DNA of 64,000 bases from Streptomyces aureoverticillatus (GCF_014649395.1 NZ_BMSY01000015.1:1-64000), one strand, 5' to 3'. Shown: positions 42,168 through 50,775, counted from the first letter of the stretch. Notes: generated from the sequence alone by a model not told the origin. Translations and numbers: made by a program.

Positions 42168-43547
42168 TCAACGCCCTCGCTCCTTGTCCGACGTGAGCCG
42201 CTCCGACGTGATGGGCCGCTCCGACGTGAGCCGCGCCACCGTCGACAGCGCCGCCCCCAGCTGCAGCGCCACCAGCCGCCGAAGCCCGAACGGCTCGGCG
42301 CGCAGCTCCTGTTCGGCCTGTGCGCACCAGTCGTCGAAGAGGGCGTCGGCCCTCCTCGCGGCGGCGCGCAGCGGCGGGGACACGTTGCCCGCGGCGGTCT
42401 CGGCCGCGAGCTGGCGCCGCAGCAGTCCGGCGCCGCGCAGGCGCAGCATGTGCGGGACGCTCCCCGCGGAGAACTGCTCGGCGACGGTCGCCTCCCGCCC
42501 TTCGACGGTGGCCGCCATCGCGTCGTCGGCGTCGGCGAACGCCCGGCCGGTCGCGAGGGAGTCGGCGACGGCGGCCCGGAACGGCGTCGGCACGACGAGG
42601 TGCGGCAGCACGCTGTCGTACACCTCGCCCAACACGTCCGCGTCCTCCCGGAGCCGGCCCGCGGCGGCGCGCAGCACGGCGGCGTACGCCTGCCCCGCTG
42701 GGGAGGTGTCGTCGGCGCGCGGGTCGTACCAGAGTGGCGCGTCGGTGATCAGTGTCGTGGTGCCGTGCCGCTTGGCGTAGTGCGTGCTGGAGCCGCCGCC
42801 ACGGGGTTCGCCGCCGTTCCGGGCGTGGGCGGCCAGGATCTCCTCGGCGGGCGGCATGAGGTAGACGGCGGGCCCGGCCTCGGGCCAGCCGAGGGTGTCG
42901 ACGGGGCCGAGCGACAGGGGCACGCCCTGGCTCGCCGCGATCTCCGCCAGGTCCTCGGCGAGGCCCGGCACCGGGTCGCTGAGGACGTAGAAGACCCCGC
43001 CGAAGTCGGCGTTGTGCAGCGAGTACTGGAAGTCGGGGCGCAGCTCGTCGATGACGCGGGCGAGCGCCTGGGTCTCGGGCAGCGTCCGGTCGAAGTACGC
43101 GCGCTCGTCGAGGACGGGGAAGGTCCACTCGGGCTGGTCGGCGAAGGCGGGCCGGTACAGGCGGGAGTGGTAGTGGCGGATCGTGTAGGGACCGGCGAAC
43201 CAGCCCTCGTTCAGGCGGGCGCCGTCGGGGTCGACACAGGGGAGGAAGTGCCAGGTGAAGCCGGAGCGCAGCTCCTCGTGGTCGGCGACGAGCCGGGCGA
43301 GGTGGCGGACGGTGAGCAGGCCGATGGGTTCGTTGGGGTGCGGGCCGCCGACGATCAGGGCGTTGCGCGGCCCGTGGCCGACGGACAGCAGCCGCAGCGG
43401 CTCGCCGAGCCGGGAGCTGCCGACGCGGCGTATCCGGCAGACGTCGGGCCGCTCCCGCGCGAGCCGCTCGACGGAGTCGTGCAGTTCGTCGACCGTGCAG
43501 AACCGCTCGATCTCCGGCAGCTCGGCGAGGTACTCGGTGATGCCCAT
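42168..43547 (-). CDS. M14-family zinc carboxypeptidase-like protein
   Basis: This is a 459-residue protein. The zinc ligands fit M14: GGPHPNEPIG (HxxE) and the later His in YSLHNADFGG. No signal peptide or membrane helix is visible, so it may act in the cytoplasm on small peptides or amino-acid conjugates. The C-terminal third is helical and unassigned, ending in a TSER repeat. The ATG at 43547 has GGAGG five bases upstream. It forms an operon with the TetR gene. The substrate is unknown. Confidence 0.85.
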   Translation of the reverse strand: MGITEYLAELPEIERFCTVDELHDSVERLARERPDVCRIRRVGSSRLGEPLRLLSVGHGPRNALIVGGPHPNEPIGLLTVRHLARLVADHEELRSGFTWHFLPCVDPDGARLNEGWFAGPYTIRHYHSRLYRPAFADQPEWTFPVLDERAYFDRTLPETQALARVIDELRPDFQYSLHNADFGGVFYVLSDPVPGLAEDLAEIAASQGVPLSLGPVDTLGWPEAGPAVYLMPPAEEILAAHARNGGEPRGGGSSTHYAKRHGTTTLITDAPLWYDPRADDTSPAGQAYAAVLRAAAGRLREDADVLGEVYDSVLPHLVVPTPFRAAVADSLATGRAFADADDAMAATVEGREATVAEQFSAGSVPHMLRLRGAGLLRRQLAAETAAGNVSPPLRAAARRADALFDDWCAQAEQELRAEPFGLRRLVALQLGAALSTVARLTSERPITSERLTSDKERGR

Positions 43548-43601
43548 CCTGACCTCCATCGGGTCCTCCATCCTGCGGTCCTCCACCCTGCCCTCAGATA
43601 A

Positions 43602-43634
43602 TTTTCGTTACTAGAATAATCCAGATTACGAAAA
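43602..43634. promoter_or_regulatory. AT-rich palindromic operator upstream of the M14-TetR operon
   Basis: TTTTCGT (43602-43608) and ACGAAAA (43628-43634) are inverted arms; within lies TAATC-CA-GATTA (43617-43628). The stretch is strikingly AT-rich for this chromosome. It is about 55 bp before the M14 start and is a good candidate for binding the adjacent TetR protein. Confidence 0.55.
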
Positions 43635-43702
43635 GTGGGCAGGGCTTCGCCCCGCCGTACCCATGAGCAGGAGGGACCCCGGAGCCCGGGCCCCCGGAGA
43701 CG

Positions 43703-44728
43703 TCAGCCGCCGCAGCCGCAGGACCGGCGCACGACAAGCCGCGAGGGAAACACCCGCAGCCGCTCCCGCCGTGACCCCGCCACCCGGAGCCCGTCGTCCA
43801 GGACCAGGTCGACCGCCGCGCGCCCCATCGCGGGCCGGTCGGAGGCGACCGTCGTGAGGGGCGGGTCGGTGAGGCCGGCCTCCTTGACGTCGTCGAAGCC
43901 GGCCACGGCCAGCTCCCCGGGCACGTCGATGCGCAGCTCCCGCGCGGCCCGCAGCACGCCGATGGCCTGGTCGTCCGTGGAGCAGAAGATCGCCGTCGGG
44001 CGGTCGGGTCCGGCGAGGAAGCCCAGCGCCAGCTGGTAGGCGTCGTAGCGGTTGTACGGCGCCTCGAAGAGGCGGCCCTCGGTCGAGATGCCCGCCTCGC
44101 GCATGGCGCGCCGCCAGCCCTCGACGTGGTCGGAGACGGGGTCGCCGACGGTCGGGGTCTCGGCCATGCCGCCGACACAGGCGACGTAGGCGTGGCCGTG
44201 TTCGAGCAGGTGCCGGGTGGCGAGCTGGGCGCCGCCCACGTCGTCCGTGACGACGGCCACGTCGTCGATCCCCTCGGGCCGCTCGTGGAGGAGCACCACG
44301 CGCGCGTCCCAGGCGTCGATCTCGGCAGCGGCCTGGTCGCTCAGGCCGTGGCTGACGAGGATCAGGCCGGAGACCCGCATGCCGAGGAAGGCGCGGAGGT
44401 AGTGGGTCTCCCGCTCCTCGACGTAGTCCGCGTTGCCGACCAGGACCATCTTTCCGCGCTCGACCGCCGCCTGCTCGACCGCGTGCGTCATCTCCGCGAA
44501 GAACGGCTGGCGCGCGTCCGGCACGATCATGCCTATGAGGTCCGTGCGCCGGGACGCCATGGCCTGGGCGACCCGGTCCGGGCGGTACCCCAGCTCCTTG
44601 ATCGCGGCGAGTACGCGCTCGCGCGTGGCCGGGGCGACCGGCCGGGGTCCGTTGTTGATGACGTAGCTCACGACCGCGGTCGAAGTACCCGCCAGTCGCG
44701 CCACATCGTCCCGCGTCACCTTGGCCAC
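43703..44728 (-). CDS. LacI-family transcriptional regulator
   Basis: This is a 341-residue regulator. The N-terminal helix-turn-helix is TRDDVARLAGTSTAVVSYVI followed by the hinge helix (RPDRVAQAMAS). A periplasmic-binding-like effector domain follows (GMIVPDARQPFFAEM; CSTDDQAIGVLRAA; GFDDVKEAGLTDPPLTTV). The C-terminus ends in RRSCGCGG, an unusual Cys tail. No sugar genes are adjacent, so the ligand is unknown. It lies alone, 23 bp from the glnR stop. Confidence 0.92.
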   Translation of the reverse strand: MAKVTRDDVARLAGTSTAVVSYVINNGPRPVAPATRERVLAAIKELGYRPDRVAQAMASRRTDLIGMIVPDARQPFFAEMTHAVEQAAVERGKMVLVGNADYVEERETHYLRAFLGMRVSGLILVSHGLSDQAAAEIDAWDARVVLLHERPEGIDDVAVVTDDVGGAQLATRHLLEHGHAYVACVGGMAETPTVGDPVSDHVEGWRRAMREAGISTEGRLFEAPYNRYDAYQLALGFLAGPDRPTAIFCSTDDQAIGVLRAARELRIDVPGELAVAGFDDVKEAGLTDPPLTTVASDRPAMGRAAVDLVLDDGLRVAGSRRERLRVFPSRLVVRRSCGCGG

Positions 44729-44751
44729 GCGCGCAGTCTACGCGGATGGAG

Positions 44752-45546
44752 TCAGCCCTGAGCAGGGCGTGCGACCGCTTCCTTCCCTCGTTCGGCGGCG
44801 GGCTCCGGCGCCCGCTCGCCCTCGGGCTTCGGCGCGGCCGCCTTGGCGCTCTCTCCGTCGGCGGCCCGGTCGACCTTCTCCGGGACGACGAAGCGATAGC
44901 CCACGTTCCGTACGGTGCCGATCAGCGACTCGTGCTCGACGCCGAGCTTGGCCCGCAGCCGCCGTACGTGGACGTCGACCGTCCGCGTACCGCCGAAGTA
45001 GTCGTAGCCCCAGACCTCCTGGAGCAGCTGGGCGCGGGTGAAGACCCGGCCCGGGTGCTGCGCCAGGTACTTGATCAGCTCGAACTCCTTGAAGGTCAGG
45101 TCCAGGACCCGGCCCTTCAGCTTCGCGCTGTACGTCGCCTCGTCCACGGAGAGGTCGCCGTTGCGGATCTCCATGGGGGAGTCGTCGGCGGTGATCTGCT
45201 GGCGGCCCATGGCCAGGCGCAGCCGGGCCTCGACCTCGGCGGGCCCGGCGGTGTCCAGGAGGACGTCGTCGATGCCCCAGTCCGCGGTGACGGCCGCGAG
45301 GCCGCCCTCGGTCACCACGAGCACCAGCGGACAGCCGGGGCCCGTGGAGCGGAGGAGCTGGCAGAGGCTGCGGACCTGCGGGAGGTCGCGCCGCCCGTCG
45401 ATCAGGATGACGTCGGCACCGGGGGTGTCGACGAGCGCCGGGCCTTCGGCGGGGGCCACCCGCACGTTGTGCAGGAGCAGGCCGAGGGCGGGAAGCACCT
45501 CCGTCGACGGCTGGAGGGCGTTGGTCAGGAGCAGCAGAGAACTCAT
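44752..45546 (-). CDS. glnR: Nitrogen regulator GlnR
   Basis: This is a 264-residue OmpR-type regulator without a partner kinase. The atypical receiver keeps D50 (ADVILIDGRRDLP) but lacks the usual acidic pair and Lys, as in known GlnR proteins. The winged helix (about 130-228) has LTFKEFELIKYLAQHP and TRTVDVHVRRLRAKLG. The tail is Ala/Glu/Pro-rich. It activates glnA, glnII, amtB and other nitrogen genes under limitation. Its ATG overlaps the stop of a 26-codon upstream ORF. Confidence 0.95.
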   Translation of the reverse strand: MSSLLLLTNALQPSTEVLPALGLLLHNVRVAPAEGPALVDTPGADVILIDGRRDLPQVRSLCQLLRSTGPGCPLVLVVTEGGLAAVTADWGIDDVLLDTAGPAEVEARLRLAMGRQQITADDSPMEIRNGDLSVDEATYSAKLKGRVLDLTFKEFELIKYLAQHPGRVFTRAQLLQEVWGYDYFGGTRTVDVHVRRLRAKLGVEHESLIGTVRNVGYRFVVPEKVDRAADGESAKAAAPKPEGERAPEPAAERGKEAVARPAQG

Positions 45547-45623
45547 CGCGCCCCACCTGCCTGGGCCGCCTGCCGGTTGGTCGGCTGGTTCTTCTGACTG
45601 TCGTGCACGTTTCGCTCGCCCAT
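45543..45623 (-). CDS. 26-residue ORF translationally coupled to glnR
   Basis: The frame MGERNVHDSQKNQPTNRQ plus eight residues is hydrophilic, with many Asn/Gln. It has the strongest ribosome site in the area (GGAGGAA, eight bases before ATG) and its TGA overlaps the glnR ATG (ATGA), so glnR translation probably depends on it. GlnR itself has no clear site of its own. It has no known domain and may be a regulatory leader. Confidence 0.6.
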   Translation of the reverse strand: MGERNVHDSQKNQPTNRQAAQAGGAR

Positions 45624-45725
45624 AACGTCGGTTCCTCCTCGGTCCCTGCGAGGACGTTTACGGCACTGCTTCGTACTGGTGGTACACCTCCCGCGCCCTG
45701 GGCGGTGACCGTGCGCGCCGTTCTT

Positions 45726-45765
45726 GAGGCTTCGTTTACGGGGGCTTTGTGAGCCTTCGTATACG
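45726..45765. repeat. Direct repeats upstream of glnR
   Basis: GAGGCTTCGTTTACG (45726-45740) and GAGCCTTCGTATACG (45751-45765) are direct repeats 25 bp apart with two mismatches. CGTTTACGG recurs at about 45653-45661, closer to the ORF. Three similar sites on one face suggest a regulator-binding array. Confidence 0.45.
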
Positions 45766-45836
45766 AGGTGCCCTGAAAGCACGAAAGGACCCGGGGGCTT
45801 CGCTGCCCGGATCCTCTGCCGAGCAGAATAGCCCAC

Positions 45837-46682
45837 ATGAGTTCCGGTCCGGCAGGTCAAACGGCGCGATCTTCTGTGCAGCCGATCACTCACGTTCAAC
45901 GGAGCGCAACGCTGCGTACAACGCTCCGTACCTCCGACGGGGTGGCCGTCGAAGCCGCGTACGACCCCGGGCCCGGCCCGGTCGGGGGGCCCGCGATCGT
46001 GCTCGCGCACGGCTTCTCGGGGGATCTGCGGCGGCCCCACCTGCGCCGGGCCGCGCGGGTGTTCGCGCAGCGTACGGCCGTCGTCACCTTCTCCTTCCGG
46101 GGGCACGGGGGGTCCGGCGGGCACTCCACGGTCGGCGACCGCGAGGTGCTCGACCTCGCCGCGGCGGTGGAGTGGGCGCGCTCGCTCGGGCACACGCGCG
46201 TGGCGACGGTCGGGTTCTCCATGGGCGGCTCCGTGGTGCTGCGGCACGCGGCGTCGCACGGGGGGCGCACGGAAGCGCGGGTTGACGCCGTCGTCGCGGT
46301 CAGCGCACCGGCCCGGTGGTTCTACCGGGGTACGGCGCCGATGCGGCGGCTGCACTGGGTGGTGACCCGGCGGGCGGGGCGGGTGGTGGGGCGGCTCGGC
46401 CTGCGGACCCGGATCCACCCGCGCGAGTGGGACCCCGTCCCGCCGTCGCCGACGGAGTCCGTGCCGCTCATCGCCCCGACCCCGCTGCTCATCGTGCACG
46501 GCGACCGGGACCCGTACTTCCCCGTCGACCACCCGCGGATGCTGGCCGCCGCGGCGGGCGATTCGGCCGAGCTGTGGCTGGAACCCGGCATGGGGCACGC
46601 CGAGCACGCGGCGGACGACGCGCTGCTCGGGCGGATCGCGACGTGGGTCACGGCATCATGGACGTCGGCAACCGCCGAGTGA
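45837..46682 (+). CDS. Alpha/beta-hydrolase
   Basis: This is a 281-residue hydrolase. The oxyanion region is LAHGFSGDLRRPHL, the nucleophile elbow GFSMGGSVV, the acid in HGDRDPYFPVDHP and the His in PGMGHAEHA. No signal peptide. It is divergent from glnR and 25 bp upstream of the sulfur-carrier gene, so it may be cotranscribed with it. The substrate is unknown; esterase or acyl-transfer activity is possible. Confidence 0.88.
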   Translation: MSSGPAGQTARSSVQPITHVQRSATLRTTLRTSDGVAVEAAYDPGPGPVGGPAIVLAHGFSGDLRRPHLRRAARVFAQRTAVVTFSFRGHGGSGGHSTVGDREVLDLAAAVEWARSLGHTRVATVGFSMGGSVVLRHAASHGGRTEARVDAVVAVSAPARWFYRGTAPMRRLHWVVTRRAGRVVGRLGLRTRIHPREWDPVPPSPTESVPLIAPTPLLIVHGDRDPYFPVDHPRMLAAAAGDSAELWLEPGMGHAEHAADDALLGRIATWVTASWTSATAE

Positions 46683-46706
46683 CCTGAGCGAAAGGAGGGG
46701 GCGCGC

Positions 46707-46961
46707 ATGGCAACCGGGACCATTCGGTACTGGGCCGCCGCCAAGGCCGCCGCGGGTGTCGCCGAGGAGGCGTACGCCGAGGCCACGCTGGCCGAGGCGC
46801 TCAGCGCCGCCCGCGCGCGACACCCCGGAGAACTGGACCGCGTGCTGCGGCGCTGCTCGTTCCTCATCGACGGTGACCCCGTGGGGACCCGCGCCCATGA
46901 GACCGTACGGCTTGCCGAGGGCGGCACGGTCGAGGTGCTCCCGCCGTTCGCAGGAGGATGA
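46707..46961 (+). CDS. MoaD/ThiS-family sulfur carrier
   Basis: This is an 84-residue ubiquitin-like protein ending in LPPFAGG; the C-terminal Gly-Gly is adenylated and thiocarboxylated in this family. IRYWAAAKAAAG at the N-terminus and DPVGTRAHETVRLAEGGTVEVL are typical of MoaD. AAAGGAGG precedes the ATG. No molybdopterin genes are adjacent, so it may serve cysteine or another thiocarboxylate pathway; sulfurtransferase genes lie 3 kb downstream. Confidence 0.88.
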   Translation: MATGTIRYWAAAKAAAGVAEEAYAEATLAEALSAARARHPGELDRVLRRCSFLIDGDPVGTRAHETVRLAEGGTVEVLPPFAGG

Positions 46962-46971
46962 CCCGTACGCG

Positions 46972-48222
46972 ATGAGCAACGAACCGTACGACCCTTATCA
47001 GCAGTACCCGCACCCCCAGCAGCAGCATGCGTACCCGCCGCCGCAGCAGGCCGACGACGCCTGGGGGCAGCAGGACCCGTATGCCGCACAGCAGTACGCC
47101 ACCCAGCAGTGGGAGGGGCAGACCTGGGACACCCAGGTGCACTCGGTTCCGCCGGCGGTCGACGTGACCGAGACCGCGTATCTGCCTCCGCAGTCGTATG
47201 CGGAGCCTCCGTCGGGGTACCGGGCGCCGGGGTACCCGGAGCCCGCTGACCCGGGGGCCGGCCACCCCGGCGCGTACTACCAGGCGCCCGCAGGGGGAGC
47301 GGCGGAGCAGCCGTACGCAGGGCAAGCGGCCAGCCGGCCGCCCACCGGGGAAATGGCGCCTCCCGCCGGGAGGCACAGGGCCGCCCCGGCCCCCGAGCCA
47401 GGCTCCGAAACCACCCCCGAAAGTGCCCCCTCCTACGGCCCCGCCACCGTCACCGGTAACCCCCGTGTCACCGACGCGCAGCGGGCGCGGGCCGAAGGGC
47501 GGTCGCCGGTCATAGAGCCGGGGATGCAGCCCGCGCTGCTCACCGCGGTGCTCGGGCTGCTGCTCGCGGGGGGTGCCGCGGCGGGGGAGTACGCGCTGCT
47601 CGTGCCGCTGGTGATCCTTCAGGGCGTGACGGCCGCCGGATGGTTCCGGCTGAACGGGATGTGGCCCGCCCGGCAGGGCATCGCGCTCGCGTTCCTGGGC
47701 GGTGTCGCCGCCGACGTCGCGCTGCTGACCACCGGCGAGGGCAACGCCCCGGCCGCGATCCTCGGCACGCTCGGCGTGTGGGTGCTGCTGGTCCTGGTCC
47801 TGCAACTGCGCAGCCGGGCCGGGGCCGACGAGCGGATGTACGGCCTGATGGCCACCCTCGCCTCCAGCGCGCTCGCGATCATCGCGGCCGGGCACCTGGC
47901 CGCCGCGCACGAGGCCGTCACCGTCGGCGGTGTCGCCGTGGCCGTGGCCGTGCTGGCCCGCGCGCTGCCGCTGCCGACGCCCGCGTCGGTGGTGGTGGCC
48001 CTGCTCGCGGCGGCGGGCGCGGGCATCGCGGTGGGCGGCGCGACGGAGTTCGGCACCAAGGGCGCGCTGCTGGGGCTGGCCGCGGGTGTGTGCGCCGTGA
48101 TCGGGCACCGGGTCGCCTCGTACGACTACCCGTCGCGGTTCGTGCACTTCACGGCCGGTGTCGCGCTGCCGCTGGCGGCCGCCGCGCCCGCGGTCTACCT
48201 GATGGGCCGCGCCCTCGGCTGA
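46972..48222 (+). CDS. Membrane protein with Pro/Gln/Tyr-rich cytoplasmic head
   Basis: This is a 416-residue protein. The first 170 residues are low-complexity, with repeated PYxxQQY-like segments (QQYPHPQQQHAYPPPQQ). About eight to ten membrane helices follow from residue 182 to the end. It starts 10 bp after the sulfur-carrier gene and ends before a strong terminator. I recognise no family; similar membrane proteins lie here in other streptomycetes. Confidence 0.82.
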   Translation: MSNEPYDPYQQYPHPQQQHAYPPPQQADDAWGQQDPYAAQQYATQQWEGQTWDTQVHSVPPAVDVTETAYLPPQSYAEPPSGYRAPGYPEPADPGAGHPGAYYQAPAGGAAEQPYAGQAASRPPTGEMAPPAGRHRAAPAPEPGSETTPESAPSYGPATVTGNPRVTDAQRARAEGRSPVIEPGMQPALLTAVLGLLLAGGAAAGEYALLVPLVILQGVTAAGWFRLNGMWPARQGIALAFLGGVAADVALLTTGEGNAPAAILGTLGVWVLLVLVLQLRSRAGADERMYGLMATLASSALAIIAAGHLAAAHEAVTVGGVAVAVAVLARALPLPTPASVVVALLAAAGAGIAVGGATEFGTKGALLGLAAGVCAVIGHRVASYDYPSRFVHFTAGVALPLAAAAPAVYLMGRALG

Positions 48223-48260
48223 ACCCGGGCGGCGCCCGTCCGCAACGTCACATTCGATCG

Positions 48261-48297
48261 ACAGGTCCCCGGCCGGGCACGATGGCCGGGGACCTGT
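48261..48297 (+). terminator. Strong hairpin terminator
   Basis: ACAGGTCCCCGGCC and GGCCGGGGACCTGT form a perfect 14-bp stem around nine bases, followed by CCTTTA. It ends the hydrolase-carrier-membrane protein operon. Confidence 0.85.
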
Positions 48298-48350
48298 CCT
48301 TTAGGCTCGCGGCAACGGACAACCGAGGCGGGGGACGGGGAACAGCAGGC

Positions 48351-49103
48351 ATGAGCAAGCGCGCGATACGCATACTTCTGATCGTCGTGGTGATCTTGGG
48401 GGGCCTCTTCGTCGCGGCCGACCGGTTCGCGGTGAACTTCGCGGAGAACGAGGCGGCCGAGAAGATCAAGACCCAGGAGGGGCTCAGCAGCACCCCTGAC
48501 GTGTCCATCAAGGGCTTCCCGTTCCTGACCCAGGCCCTCGGCGGCAAGCTCGACGACGTCGAGATCGGCATCAAGGACTACGACGCCAAGTCCGACGGCG
48601 ACACCATCCGTGTCGCCGACCTCAGCGCCACCATGCACGGCGTCGACTTCTCCAGCGACTACAGCTCCGCCACCGCCGACTCGGCCGCGGGCGTCGCCCG
48701 GATCTCCTACGACGAGCTGTTGAAGGCCGCCGAGGCCGAGCCGGTGAAGCTGCCGCTCGGCGCCACCGGCAAGGTCGTCGGCCTCTCCGACGGCGGCAAC
48801 GGCAAGGTCAAGGTCGAGGTCGAGGTGAGCAAGGGCGGCACGAAGCTCCCCAAGCCCGTGCACGTACTCAGCACGATGACCGTCGAGGGCGACTCGATCC
48901 GGGTGCACGCCGACACGATCCCGAAGAACCTCGAGGTGCTCGGCGTGACGATCCCGCTGCCCGAGGGCCTGGTCCGTGACGTCACCGACTTCGAGGAGAA
49001 GATCACCGACCTGCCCGGCGGCATCAAGCTCGACACCGTGCAGGCGGCGCCGGACGGCGTGGACGTGGCCGTGAAGGGCGAGAACGTGGACCTGGTGTCC
49101 TGA
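48351..49103 (+). CDS. DUF2993 lipid-binding protein, short form
   Basis: This is a 250-residue exported protein. One hydrophobic helix (about 7-24) serves as signal or anchor, and the DUF2993 hallmark is VSIKGFPFLTQALGGKLDDV. It is a paralogue of the larger protein at 34877-36124. The LmeA relative acts in envelope glycolipid assembly. GGGGAA lies eight bases before the ATG. The gene is single and followed by the leader of the sulfurtransferase operon. Confidence 0.87.
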   Translation: MSKRAIRILLIVVVILGGLFVAADRFAVNFAENEAAEKIKTQEGLSSTPDVSIKGFPFLTQALGGKLDDVEIGIKDYDAKSDGDTIRVADLSATMHGVDFSSDYSSATADSAAGVARISYDELLKAAEAEPVKLPLGATGKVVGLSDGGNGKVKVEVEVSKGGTKLPKPVHVLSTMTVEGDSIRVHADTIPKNLEVLGVTIPLPEGLVRDVTDFEEKITDLPGGIKLDTVQAAPDGVDVAVKGENVDLVS

Positions 49104-49277
49104 GTTCGCGCGTCGCGGCCTGAATAGTTGTCCGTAGTACGAGACGCGGGCGTCCGTCCCTCAGATGGTGGGCGGGCGCCCGCGGTGCGTCCCCGGCCGG
49201 GCGGGCCCCGCGCGCTGGCCTGAAAACGCGTCTCTGATCACATCCTGGACGAAATCGTCTCAGTATCCGACACACCG

Positions 49278-49307
49278 GTGACACGGCCGCCCCGCCGTCC
49301 CTACGAT
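49278..49307 (+). promoter_or_regulatory. Promoter of a leaderless Cys leader peptide
   Basis: GTGACA (49278-49283) and TACGAT (49302-49307) are separated by 18 bp. The -10 ends seven bases before the ATG at 49315, so transcription should begin at the A of the start codon. Confidence 0.7.
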
Positions 49308-49314
49308 CGGACGC

Positions 49315-49395
49315 ATGCACCGACAGGCGGACCTCACGAAGCGGCGGGCAGTGGACCTGTGCCGCGTCGCCGCCATGCTCTGTCGCACCTTCTGA
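49315..49395 (+). CDS. Cysteine-containing leader peptide of the sulfurtransferase operon
   Basis: This encodes 26 residues with two Cys near the end (DLCRVAAMLCRTF). There is no ribosome site and the -10 box is at the position for a leaderless message. Similar leader peptides precede sulfur genes in many actinobacteria; polycysteine forms in mycobacteria are cysteine-responsive attenuators. The 161-bp gap to the next gene can form a hairpin (49462-49470 with 49491-49499). Confidence 0.85.
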   Translation: MHRQADLTKRRAVDLCRVAAMLCRTF

Positions 49396-49556
49396 GCGGG
49401 AGCCTCAACTCCCGTATTCCCTCGGCCCGTTGACCTTCCCAGGGTCACCGTCAGGGCCCCCGTGCGTATGCCGGTGCCTCCCCGCGTACCCATACGCGCA
49501 CCGCGAGTACCCGCACTTCCCCGCATCCCCGCCGCAACTGCCCCGGAGGAGAACAC

Positions 49557-50402
49557 ATGAGCCGCAGCGACGTCCTGGTAGACGCCGACTGGGTCGAGGC
49601 CCACATCGACGACCCGAAGGTCGTCATCGTCGAGGTGGACGAAGACACCTCGGCGTACGACAAGAACCACATCAAGAACGCGATCCGGATCGACTGGACC
49701 AAGGACCTCCAGGACCCCGTCCGCCGCGACTTCATCGACCAGGAGGGCTTCGAGAAGCTGCTCTCCGCCAAGGGCATCGCGAACGACTCCACCGTCGTCC
49801 TCTACGGCGGCAACAACAACTGGTTCGCCTCCTACGCCTTCTGGTACTTCAAGCTCTACGGCCACCAGGACGTGAAGCTCCTCGACGGCGGCCGCAAGAA
49901 GTGGGAGCTGGACTCCCGCGACCTGGTCGACGGCGCGCAGGTCCCCAGCCGCCCGGCCACCGCGTACAAGGCCAAGCCGCAGGACACCTCCATCCGCGCC
50001 TTCCGCGACGACGTCGTCGCCGCGATCGGCGCGCAGAACCTGGTCGACGTCCGCTCGCCCGACGAGTTCTCCGGCAAGCTGCTCGCCCCGGCCCACCTCC
50101 CGCAGGAGCAGTCGCAGCGCCCCGGCCACGTGCCGAGCGCCCGCAACATCCCGTGGTCGAAGAACGCCAACGACGACGGCACCTTCAAGTCGGACGACGA
50201 GCTCAAGGCGCTGTACGCCGACGAGCAGGTCGATCTCACCAAGGACACCATCGCGTACTGCCGCATCGGTGAGCGTTCCGCCCTGACCTGGTTCGTCCTG
50301 CACGAGCTGCTCGGTGTCGAGAACGTCAAGAACTACGACGGCTCCTGGACCGAGTACGGCTCCCTGGTGGGCGTGCCGATCGAGCTCGGCGCCAACAAGT
50401 AG
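49557..50402 (+). CDS. cysA: Thiosulfate sulfurtransferase (rhodanese)
   Basis: This is a 281-residue protein with two rhodanese domains. The first (1-135) lacks the active Cys; the second has catalytic C235 in AYCRIGERSALTW, the loop of thiosulfate sulfurtransferases. The interdomain stretch RPGHVPSARNIPWSKN is typical. The symbol follows actinobacterial use and does not mean the sulfate ABC ATPase. GGAGGAG precedes the ATG. It lies in an operon with the SseC-like gene. Confidence 0.93.
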   Translation: MSRSDVLVDADWVEAHIDDPKVVIVEVDEDTSAYDKNHIKNAIRIDWTKDLQDPVRRDFIDQEGFEKLLSAKGIANDSTVVLYGGNNNWFASYAFWYFKLYGHQDVKLLDGGRKKWELDSRDLVDGAQVPSRPATAYKAKPQDTSIRAFRDDVVAAIGAQNLVDVRSPDEFSGKLLAPAHLPQEQSQRPGHVPSARNIPWSKNANDDGTFKSDDELKALYADEQVDLTKDTIAYCRIGERSALTWFVLHELLGVENVKNYDGSWTEYGSLVGVPIELGANK

Positions 50403-50452
50403 CCCCGACGGTCCTTCTCTCTCCCCTCCCCTTCCTTCCCCTAGGAGTACGC

Positions 50453-50740
50453 ATGTGTGGAGCCAAGGCCGGCGGCCCGGACGCTTCGACGATCAAGCCC
50501 GGTGAGACCACGATCCAGGGCCAGGTGACCCGCGACGGCGAGCCCGTCACCGGTTACGTGCGCCTGCTCGACTCGACCGGCGAGTTCACCGCGGAGGTCC
50601 CGACCTCCGCCACGGGCCAGTTCCGCTTCTACGCGGCCGAGGGCACGTGGACCGTCCGGGCCCTGGTCCCCGGCGGCTCGGCGGACCGCACGGTCGTCGC
50701 TCGGACGGGCGGCCTCGCGGAGGTCGCGATCGCCGTCTGA
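50453..50740 (+). CDS. DUF1416 (SseC-like) protein
   Basis: This is a 95-residue protein of DUF1416, called SseC in mycobacteria, where it also follows the sulfurtransferase gene. MCGAKAGG at the start and GYVRLLDSTGEFTAEVPTSA then FRFYAAEGTWTVRAL, a small beta-sandwich pattern, are characteristic. The N-terminal Cys is conserved. It probably assists sulfur transfer, but no reaction is known. Confidence 0.9.
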   Translation: MCGAKAGGPDASTIKPGETTIQGQVTRDGEPVTGYVRLLDSTGEFTAEVPTSATGQFRFYAAEGTWTVRALVPGGSADRTVVARTGGLAEVAIAV

Positions 50741-50775
50741 GACGACAGGCCGCAGGGCCCGCAGCCAGGCAGGAG

